A stretch of 64,000 bases of DNA from NCBI RefSeq assembly GCF_021869535.1, contig NW_026262679.1, positions 79,667,143-79,731,142 of the forward strand. The letters are read 5' to 3'. This DNA comes from Mytilus californianus (Eukaryota; Mollusca; Bivalvia; Mytilida; Mytilidae). The notes below the pieces were generated by a model. The model was not told where the DNA came from, made no database searches, and saw only the letters and a program-made list of their open reading frames with translations. Numbering within the stretch: position 1 is the first letter of the stretch; every line of letters starts with the position of its first letter. This document shows positions 61,601 through 64,000 of the stretch, one piece after another. The translations under genes were made by a program, and so were the position numbers.

Positions 61601-63719
61601 ATTTCAGAAAGCTTGTTTGTTTGTGTGATAGGAGTTGGTGTCATGTGTCAGTCTTTGGTTTGTCCAACCCACAGCTGTTCCTCAATGCCAATTCTCTTTC
61701 AAGGACATTTAGTACTTTGTAATTGAGATTTGATATGGCGATAATCAAAATAGCATATAAACATTAATCAAATAATGAATGATGTTTCCTAGGAGTAAAC
61801 AGATCAGTGATGAAGTTATCAGCCGACATCCTTACTCATCTGATAAACTGTGATATCAAATGATAGGACTGAGATCTGTTCAGGAGTCTATTTGATATAT
61901 ATATATTATATGTTATTCATGCTCATCACAGGGAATCTGTCTATATCCCTTGTGAAGCCAGTATATCAATTATATTATACTGGAGAGTCCTGATTTTGAT
62001 GCTAATTACCTTTCCTACTTATATCTTCTTTTTGATCCCAAGGTATATGGTACTATATCCCTTGACAAGGTAATCAATCAAATTACATGATAAGCTGGGA
62101 TATATCTCTTCAGTATGATATTGTTATTTACATGTATACCTGCAGCTGGGATAGTATGTGTAAATGTGATTGACAGCCCATTTGGTTCAGTTCTCAGTTG
62201 TTGAAATTGCTGAAAATTGTAATCAAACAGATCTATGATGTTAACAAACTGCAGACATATTTAATCATCTGAATAACAATGATATTTATTGATAGGACTG
62301 AGATCTGTTATCATTTGGCATGAACATGATTGGAAGCAAATGTGTAACCTTTTTGAAACTGCACTAACATTATTGTATGGATATAACTTCTAGGCTAATT
62401 ATCTGGTATGGCTTATCTCAAAAGTTATCTATTAAATTCGATTACTAGCAAGTATTATCGCACCGCGGGTAAATTATGACGTGATTGGTTTAAAGCCGTC
62501 ATGTGGTGACCCCCTATGGATCCGTAGGGGGTTGGTAAATTCATAGGGGGTTCATGACGTCACGTCTACCGTTCATGGTGACGTCATCTATTGATTTTGT
62601 TGTTTTTCATTTGTTTCTTTTTCTACAAAACGCTGCATGAAAAGTCCTGTGTGCGATAAATTGGTTATACGGTTCACTACGGACCCCCTACGGACCATAG
62701 AGGCTGAGTAAAATACATAGGAGATTCGGCCTTCGGCCTCATCCCCTATGGATTTTACTAACCCCCTATGGATCTGTAGGGGGTCAGTAGCGAACCATAT
62801 AACTTATAATAGCATTCCAGCATTACTATTCATTATGCAAATGTTTATACCTTCTAAGAAGTGAAGTTTATTGGTAAGTTAATACCTGAAAGACCACCAA
62901 CCTGATTCTGTTTAGAATTGTGGAATTATGATACCCCTGCCACATTGGCATACAGTTTTATCTTAGTCCATTTTTCCTTTATTCCATAACATTTTGGTAA
63001 GTGCTACGGCAATGAAAGATGTTCTTTTTTCTTTGTTGTTGACTTAATTTTAAACAGAATTGCTGCCATTGAACTTATAAAATATTGTTCATCTTGAATG
63101 GTGAAGCAGCAGTTTATCATTTTGTCACACAAGGAATGACATTGGGTAAAGAGATCAATGATGAATAAACAGCCGACATCCTTACTCATCTGATATTTAC
63201 TGTGATATCAAATGATAGGACTGAGATCTATTTTACCATTGTCATCAAGCCAGACAAAAATATTGAATTTGTCAACAAGCTCATTTGGCATTTTAGACAT
63301 ATCACTAACACGTACCGATTCAGGGGAGGGGGGCAAATAAAAAAAAAAAAGATGTATTAAAAGTAAAATTGCAGCAAATTTTGTGTCAAAATAAGGTCCT
63401 CTTAATTCCTAATTCTAATTCTCAGGCGTGCCCCTAACATCAAATCGTTGATCCACACCCGATTAATATGTGAAATGACAGCTAATGTAGCCTCATAAAA
63501 CATGTGGATTTGCATGTAAAGAGTAGTTACTTTGGAAAATAAGTTTATTTTTTAAGTAATGCTTTTCTATTTACTTGACTATACAAAATTTCTTTTCAGG
63601 TATTATGTCTCCATATCAAAAGATTCCGATGGCAGTCCTATTTCAGGGTTAAACTTGATACATTTGTGGAGTTCCCGCTGAAAGATTTAAACATGAACAA
63701 ATATGTACTAAACAATCTA
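34598..63719 (+). CDS. USP3: USP3 ubiquitin carboxyl-terminal hydrolase, 13 exons, 3' end outside window
   Basis: Exons: 34598-34682, 37749-37809, 38341-38427, 47446-47532, 48006-48059, 49024-49165, 49636-49721, 50618-50725, 51232-51345, 52164-52384, 53334-53414, 53959-54077, 63600-63719. All borders are GT-AG and the phases agree, giving 1365 nt or 455 codons. Human USP3 is 520 aa, so ~70-80 residues are beyond the edge. The protein starts MECPHL as in USP3, then a UBP zinc finger (C3, H5, C27, C30, C39, C42, H46, C47, H54, H58, C68, C71, C78, C81 candidates), a variable basic linker, and the USP catalytic domain: Cys box GNTCFMN (C191), GYQQQDAHEFMRYLLD, two CxxC zinc-ribbon pairs (CLEC, CSNC) and VLCLHIKRF. 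USP3 removes ubiquitin from histones H2A/H2B and acts in DNA-damage and cell-cycle control in the nucleus. The His box is not in the window. Intron 12 hosts a snoRNA cluster. Confidence 0.93.
35285..35445 (-). repeat. SINE/MITE-like bivalve repeat in USP3 intron 1
   Basis: An inverted relative of the 20270 family: CATTTCGGGGTCTTTTATAG, TTGAAGGAAGTACGGTGACC, TGGTCTCTTGTGGAGAGTTG and CATTGGCAATCATACCACAT. Pieces of the same family are at 36400-36440 and 36835-36910 in this intron. Confidence 0.65.
36439..37585. mobile_element. Element with CAGGCCTCGACAATAA-type inverted ends
   Basis: The left end CAGGCCTCTACAATAAC and the right end, read on the minus strand, CAGGCCTCGACAATAAC are inverted copies. 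Next to both are repeated CTTGTCCGAT, CTTGTCCTAC and GGACAAG motifs in alternating orientation (36470-36535 and 37485-37570). No transposase frame. The inside holds other repeat pieces, including at ~37363 the 5' end of the family found at 40129. Confidence 0.5.
37749..37809 (+). CDS. USP3: USP3 exon 2
   Basis: Acceptor CCCACTGCAG; encodes VCNTEKNPWICTNCGKIHCG, the core of the UBP zinc finger with WIC-x-x-C and HCG; donor CG/GTGAGT. Confidence 0.9.
38341..38427 (+). CDS. USP3: USP3 exon 3
   Basis: Acceptor TTACATGTAG; encodes RYVNGHGKLH, then HSVCMDCESFAVF of the zinc finger; donor TG/GTAAGT. The following 9-kb intron is filled with nested repeats. Confidence 0.9.
39054..40128 (+). repeat. 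Long bivalve repeat A, copy 1, left part
   Basis: The left end is TAGCTCACCTGGCCCAAAGG, with a hairpin GGCCCAAAGGGCC. Inside, two ~500-bp units each start with TTTTACAAAAATCTTCTCCT and contain CCAAGATGGCCG, GGTTGCTGCCCCTGAATTGG and GGAGTTATTGCCCTTTATAG. The right end of this copy is at 45571-45775: another repeat (40129-45570) is inserted exactly at a unit boundary. Copy 2 at 45849-46874 shows the uninterrupted form. Confidence 0.75.
40586..40769. repeat. Two consecutive long hairpins
   Basis: ACATAATTTAAAGCAGTGTA/AGGGAGATAA pairs with TTATCTCCCTTACACTGCTT/TTAAATTATGT (40586-40665). A second, related hairpin with CAGTGTAAGGGAGGTAA and TTACTTCCCTTACACTG follows (40694-40769). Arms are ~30 bp and nearly perfect. 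Confidence 0.75.
41220..45390. repeat. ~130-bp satellite array, ~22 units
   Basis: The unit contains GGGTCCAAAATTAAACTTTG, TTTGATTTCAACAAAAATTG, GGGGTTCTTTGATATGCTGA, ATCTAACCATGTATTTAGAT and a gap of GGTCC-rich sequence. About 22 copies of CCAAAATTAAACT are spread over the two blocks 41290-42180 and 43300-45390. Subtypes (TTTTAACAAAAATTGAATTC, TTTCAACAAAAATTGAATAT, TTTCATCAAAAATTGAATTA) alternate in a fixed order, showing a higher-order repeat of three or four units. Minus-strand frames reading ISKNPIYSIFVEIKQSLILD are repeat artefacts. Confidence 0.85.
43061..43270. repeat. 35-bp tandem repeat, six copies
   Basis: The unit begins TTGCACAATAGCAAGAAATC and ends TTCAATTGCACAGTA; six copies fit exactly in 210 bp. 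The motif TTGCGCAATA is itself palindromic. Confidence 0.9.
45849..46874 (+). repeat. Long bivalve repeat A, copy 2 (complete)
   Basis: Runs from AGCTCACCTGGCCCGAAGGG to GGTGAGCGACACAGGCTCTT then GAGAGCCTCTAGTT. It has two internal units and no nested insert, and provides the reference for the split copy at 39054/45571-45775, which has the same right end (GTGAGCGACACAGGCTCTTT). Confidence 0.75.
47446..47532 (+). CDS. USP3: USP3 exon 4
   Basis: Acceptor TAAATTTCAG; encodes CYACDEFVIND, the end of the zinc finger, then LDKLRRHVIQLLMR, a helix leaving the domain; donor AG/GTACAG. Confidence 0.9.
47845..47935 (+). repeat. SINE/MITE-like bivalve repeat fragment
   Basis: AGAAGATGTGGTACGAGTGC, CAATGAGACAACTCTCCATC, CAAGTCAAAATTTATAAAAG and TATAGGTCACAGTACGGTC match the family of 20270-20545. 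It lies in USP3 intron 4. Confidence 0.65.
48006..48059 (+). CDS. USP3: USP3 exon 5
   Basis: A 54-nt linker exon (VDTCPKHEHCDENSENN) between acceptor TTTTTTTCAG and donor AA/GTAAGT. Sequence conservation is weak; the call rests on splice sites and frame. Confidence 0.75.
48225..48400 (+). repeat. 3' part of a tRNA-derived SINE
   Basis: CATCTTAATTGACTAGGATT-type sequence, TTCTCCGGGCTCTCTGGCTT, CCTCCACCAATAAAAACTG, CGCTTAAAAGTGGCGTTAAA and a tail of CAATCAAT repeats. The same body occurs at 63870-64000 behind a tRNA-like head. The CAAT tail is typical of the 3' end of such elements. Confidence 0.6.
49024..49165 (+). CDS. USP3: USP3 exon 6, linker with duplicated motif and NLS
   Basis: Acceptor CTTTTAATAG. 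Encodes two near-identical copies of RRNSTE(S/T)QEN followed by DPKRKRLKK, a classical basic nuclear-localisation-like cluster. Donor AAAAG/GTAAAA in phase 0. Confidence 0.8.
49204..49507. mobile_element. ~300-bp foldback element in USP3 intron 6
   Basis: AAAGCTGTTATCCTAATGCT through CAATAGATAGGCGGGGCTTC on the left is mirrored on the right by GAAACCCCACTTATCTATTA through AGCATAAGCATAACAGCTTT. The arms are ~135 bp and nearly perfect; the loop is ~30 bp. Transcribed as part of the intron, it would form a long double-stranded RNA. Confidence 0.8.
49636..49721 (+). CDS. USP3: USP3 exon 7, catalytic cysteine
   Basis: Acceptor TAATTACAG; encodes SSGLRNLGNTCFMNAVLQSL, with C191 as the nucleophile of the USP Cys box; donor AG/GTAGAG. 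Confidence 0.93.
50095..50405 (+). repeat. Bivalve repeat with GTCCGTCC-type tract
   Basis: GCCCCACCTACGATAGTAGT, TCTGGTCTGTGCGTCCATTC, CCGCTTCAGGTTAAAGTTTT, GAAACTTAGTACACATGTTC and AAATAATAGTGGGGCATCCG. GCCCCAC and GTGGGGC near the ends are inverted. It lies in USP3 intron 7. A related GTCCGTCAGTCAGTCC element is at 56010-56400. Confidence 0.6.
50618..50725 (+). CDS. USP3: USP3 exon 8
   Basis: Acceptor ATTTTTTTAG; encodes SNIQQFCGYIKQLPSLEEK then a basic stretch (KKKHITRKASK) and EED; donor AT/GTAAGA. SNIQQFC parallels SNIEQFC in human USP3. Confidence 0.9.
51232..51345 (+). CDS. USP3: USP3 exon 9
   Basis: Acceptor TATTTTGTAG; encodes EEVRKTLIALWQGTKGAISP then ESLFCVIWKVVPRFR, closely parallel to EEFRKTLCALWQG in human USP3; donor AG/GTAGGT. 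Confidence 0.92.
52164..52384 (+). CDS. USP3: USP3 exon 10
   Basis: Acceptor TTCATTTCAG; encodes GYQQQDAHEFMRYLLDRLH, a variable insert, then STIVTAIFGGLLQNEVTCLE with the first CxxC zinc-ribbon pair, and SKKHDPFL; donor AG/GTTAGT. It is the longest coding exon in the gene. Confidence 0.93.
53334..53414 (+). CDS. USP3: USP3 exon 11
   Basis: Acceptor TTATTTTACAG; encodes LSLDIPPQFSTRSSKIKEGD then PVCRLE, parallel to LSLDIPSQF in human USP3; donor AAG/GTACAC. Confidence 0.92.
53959..54077 (+). CDS. USP3: USP3 exon 12
   Basis: Acceptor CTTTTTCAG; encodes DCLSSFTELEELEASELYMC then SNCKKKQRSTKKFWIRRLPN, containing the second CxxC pair of the USP zinc ribbon; donor AAAT/GTAAGA in phase 0. Confidence 0.93.
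54441..54524 (+). ncRNA. Box C/D snoRNA, type A copy 1
   Basis: Terminal stem AAACAGATC/GATCTGTTT, C box GTGATGA, guide element AGCCGACATC, D' box TTGA (other copies CTGA), C'-like TGTGATA, guide element AATGATAGG-A, D box CTGA. The D guide pairs with 28S UCCUAUCAUU; the upstream element pairs with the adjoining GAUGUCGGCU (rRNA from memory). Confidence 0.85.
55020..55103 (+). ncRNA. Box C/D snoRNA, type A copy 2
   Basis: Consensus copy: C GTGATGA, AGCCGACATC, D' CTGA, C' TGTGATA, guide AATGATAGGA, D CTGA and a perfect nine-bp terminal stem. Confidence 0.88.
55454..55537 (+). ncRNA. Box C/D snoRNA, type A copy 3
   Basis: Identical to copy 2 across the snoRNA body, although the flanks have diverged. 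This body-versus-flank contrast points to selection or recent conversion. Confidence 0.88.
56005..56400 (+). repeat. Bivalve repeat with internal ~180-bp duplication
   Basis: GGGGGTATACTGTTTTACCT, GACCGTCCGTCAGTCAGTCC, then two ~180-bp units each with TCTCAGGAACTACA, AAGGATTTCTGAAATTTGGT and CAGATTCATCACTCAACAAC. It ends with AGCGGGGCGGGGGTATCATT. It lies between snoRNA copies in USP3 intron 12. Confidence 0.6.
56484..56562 (+). ncRNA. Box C/D snoRNA, type B copy 1
   Basis: C-type box ATGATGT, element CTGCAGACAT, D' CTGA, C' ATGATAT, guide TGATAGGA, D CTGA. The terminal stem GGATTT/AGATCT pairs through G-U wobbles. The D guide is the same as type A over 8 nt. Confidence 0.78.
56915..56998 (+). 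ncRNA. Box C/D snoRNA, type A copy 4
   Basis: A consensus copy with all four boxes and both guide elements intact (C GTGATGA at 56925, D CTGA at 56986). Confidence 0.88.
57426..57504 (+). ncRNA. Box C/D snoRNA, type B copy 2
   Basis: Stem GGATCT/AGATCT, C ATGATGT, D' CTGA after TTTAATCAT, C' ATGATAT, guide TGATAGGA, D CTGA. All boxes are intact. Confidence 0.8.
57803..57886 (+). ncRNA. Box C/D snoRNA, type A copy 5
   Basis: C box GTGATGA, element AGCCGACAT followed by A instead of C (one pair lost), D' CTGA, guide AATGATAGGA, D CTGA. The stem has GATT for GATC on the left arm, leaving a wobble. Confidence 0.85.
58166..58249 (+). ncRNA. Box C/D snoRNA, type A copy 6, degenerate D box
   Basis: The D box reads CTTA instead of CTGA, which should abolish snoRNP assembly, so this copy may be dead. 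The C box and both guides are intact. The stem AAATGGATC/GATCTGTTT has two changes, both still allowing G-U pairs. Confidence 0.6.
58427..58509 (+). ncRNA. Box C/D snoRNA, type A copy 7
   Basis: Only ~180 bp from copy 6. C GTGATGA, AGCCGACAT, D' TTGA, C' TGTGATA, guide AATGATAGGA, D CTGA, perfect stem. Confidence 0.85.
59376..59454 (+). ncRNA. Box C/D snoRNA, type B copy 3
   Basis: C ATGATGT, AACCAACTGCAGACAT (one base change from other B copies), D' CTGA, C' ATGATAT, guide TGATAGGA, D CTGA; stem GATCT/AGATC. Confidence 0.78.
59775..59857 (+). ncRNA. Box C/D snoRNA, type A copy 8
   Basis: C GTGATGA, AGCCGACAT, D' CTGA, C' TGTGATG (closer to consensus than in other copies), guide AATGATAGGA, D CTGA, perfect stem. 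Confidence 0.86.
59995..60078 (+). ncRNA. Box C/D snoRNA, type A copy 9, variant C box
   Basis: The C box is GTGATTA rather than GTGATGA. The element is CGCCGACATC. D', guide and D box are intact and the stem is perfect. It is probably weakened. It lies ~140 bp from copy 8. Confidence 0.7.
60361..60439 (+). ncRNA. Box C/D snoRNA, type B copy 4
   Basis: Stem AGATCT/AGATCT (self-complementary, perfect), C ATGATGT, D' CTGA, C' ATGATAT, guide TGATAGGA, D CTGA. Confidence 0.8.
60829..60911 (+). ncRNA. Box C/D snoRNA, type A copy 10
   Basis: C GTGATGA; the upstream element is ACTGCCGACAT, so complementarity is reduced to GCCGACAT. D' CTGA, C' AGTGATA, guide AATGATAGGA replaced by AAATGATAGGA context with the core kept, D CTGA. 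Confidence 0.8.
61126..61205 (+). ncRNA. Box C/D snoRNA, type B copy 5, compensated stem
   Basis: The stem is TGGATCT/AGATCCA. The right arm has changed to CCA where other B copies have CTA, giving a perfect seven-pair stem. Boxes C, D', C' and D and guide TGATAGGA are intact. Confidence 0.82.
61426..61509 (+). ncRNA. Box C/D snoRNA, type A copy 11
   Basis: C GTGATGA preceded by G instead of A (GATCG), AGCCGACAT, D' CTGA, C' TGTGATA, guide AATGATAGGA, D CTGA, perfect stem. Confidence 0.86.
61797..61880 (+). ncRNA. Box C/D snoRNA, type A copy 12 (subtype A2)
   Basis: Both elements are kept (AGCCGACATC and AATGATAGGA), but the segment before D' reads CTTACTCATCTGA and C' is followed by TCAAATG. 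It shares these features with the copy at 63148, defining a subtype. C GTGATGA, D CTGA. Confidence 0.85.
62225..62309 (+). ncRNA. Box C/D snoRNA, type B copy 6
   Basis: It has a longer perfect stem AACAGATCT/AGATCTGTT, resembling the type A stem. The interior is type B: ATGATGT, CTGCAGACAT, CTGA, ATGATAT, TGATAGGA, CTGA. Confidence 0.82.
62460..62600. repeat. GACCCCCTATGGATCC-type palindromic repeat
   Basis: GGTGACCCCCTATGGATCCG followed by TAGGGGGTTGGTAAATTC is locally palindromic and is followed by GACGTCACGTCTACC and GGTGACGTCATC. The related palindrome at 62664 uses the same CCCCCTATGGATC core. No coding capacity. Confidence 0.55.
62664..62813. mobile_element. 150-bp palindromic element
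   Basis: GTTATACGGTTCACTACGGA and CCCCCTACGGACCATAG on the left are mirrored by CTATGGATCTGTAGGGGGTC and AGTAGCGAACCATATAAC on the right. The centre GGCCTTCGGCC is itself a hairpin. A foldback MITE between the last two snoRNAs. Confidence 0.7.
63148..63233 (+). ncRNA. Box C/D snoRNA, type A copy 13 (subtype A2)
   Basis: C box ATGATGA (a consensus variant), AGCCGACATC, CTTACTCATCTGA at D', guide AATGATAGGA, D CTGA. The stem extends to GGTAAA/TTTACC with one mismatch. It is the last copy, ~370 bp before the exon 13 acceptor. Confidence 0.82.
63600..63719 (+). CDS. USP3: USP3 exon 13
   Basis: Acceptor TTTCTTTTCAG; encodes VLCLHIKRFRW, then VKLDTFVEFPLKDLNMNKYV; donor CTA/GTAAGT in phase 0. Residues parallel VLCLHLKRFHW and YVEFPLRGLDM of human USP3. 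The next exon, with the catalytic His, is outside the window. Confidence 0.92.
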
Positions 63720-63771
63720 GTAAGTATTAGAATATTCTGCCATTATTTTCATTATATGGGTCAAGGTAATT

Positions 63772-64000
63772 TGGGGCCTCCTTGGGCCAGTGGGCTAAGT
63801 AGTTCATCTACTATATCACTAGCCTATCAACTCTGAGGTTGTGAGTGAACAGCTCAAGGGGCAGGTGTGCTTGATTCCCATCTTAATTGACTAGGATTGT
63901 CCTGCTGAAAGTCTTTGTTCTTTCTGGGCATTCCGGCTTCCATCCACCAAAAAAAAAGAAAAAACTGATTGCCACTATATAACCTTTTGTGCTGAAAGTG
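63772..64000 (+). repeat. tRNA-derived SINE, runs off the right edge
   Basis: The head GGGCCAGTGGGCTAAGTAGT resembles a pol III A box region and GAGGTTGTGAGTGAACAGCT a B box (GGTTCGA-type). The body CATCTTAATTGACTAGGATT, then GCATTCCGGCTTCCATCCAC, matches the SINE at 48225. Molluscan tRNA-SINE families have this layout. It starts ~50 bp after USP3 exon 13. Confidence 0.65.

Larger units (their letters stand above)
54078..63599 (+). other. USP3 intron 12 hosting a 19-member box C/D snoRNA cluster
   Basis: The intron is 9.5 kb and carries 19 snoRNA-like units, all on the USP3 strand, about 200-950 bp apart. Thirteen are type A and six type B, in the order A A A B A B A A A B A A B A B A A B A. 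Homology extends beyond the snoRNAs: many type A copies share upstream AAAATTG..AGTGAAATACAG and downstream TTTCATCATCTTAAAGTACA, and type B copies share downstream CATTTAATCTTCATTCTGAT. So a B-A module spread by segmental duplication. Co-orientation with the host suggests release from the spliced intron. Whether unannotated noncoding exons separate the units cannot be told from sequence alone. Confidence 0.85.

Noticed and set aside
54441-63233. Treating the repeated GATCAGTGATGAAATAAAC units as a SINE or satellite
   Set aside because: The conserved block stops at the terminal stem, carries C/D boxes in order with rRNA complementarity, is always on the host strand, and its flanks diverge. 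No such unit was seen elsewhere in the window.
54441-63233. CRISPR-like array, since short repeats recur at intervals
   Set aside because: Eukaryotic intronic context, irregular 200-950-bp spacing and C/D-box structure; no cas genes.

Overview
The window is eukaryotic nuclear DNA: AT-rich, with genes split by GT-AG introns and packed with interspersed repeats. Several repeat families look like those of marine bivalves, so a mussel (Mytilidae) is my best guess. That assignment rests on recognition, not on a search.

Three protein-coding genes can be assembled. (1) A three-exon plus-strand gene at 3347-4750 encodes a 201-aa protein with an acyl-anchor-like N-terminus and a charged helical C-terminus, resembling stathmin-domain protein STMND1. 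(2) A two-exon minus-strand gene at 8964-6114 encodes about 630 aa: six copies of a ~26-residue NRSLGRVG repeat fused to a TKL-type protein kinase. (3) A large plus-strand gene from 34598 to beyond the right edge is USP3, a histone/DNA-damage ubiquitin protease. Thirteen coding exons (455 codons) are in the window; the last exon, with the catalytic histidine, lies outside.

The standout is the 9.5-kb intron 12 of USP3 (54078-63599). It holds 19 tandemly dispersed, co-oriented box C/D snoRNA-like genes in two related subfamilies (13 type A, 6 type B), each bounded by a terminal GATC stem. In type A two antisense elements, GCCGACAT(C) and AATGATAGGA, match two abutting segments of 28S rRNA domain V near the peptidyl-transferase centre (rRNA compared from memory). 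The D+5 rule predicts methylation of the A in UCCUAUCAU.

Layout: 1-3300 has a 105-bp satellite and no gene; 3347-4750 is the STMND1-like gene; 5000-5850 has small repeats and a MITE; 6114-8964 is the kinase gene with an intronic MITE; 9000-11000 is empty; 11000-18200 holds two copies of a minisatellite plus SAM/HTH/integrase transposon gene, with a ~170-bp tandem repeat between them; 18500-33600 is a retroelement graveyard (a LINE probably split by a ~6-kb insertion, four copies of another retroelement tail, MITEs); 34598-64000 is USP3. Its intron 3 carries nested bivalve repeats with a ~130-bp satellite array, and its intron 12 carries the snoRNA cluster.
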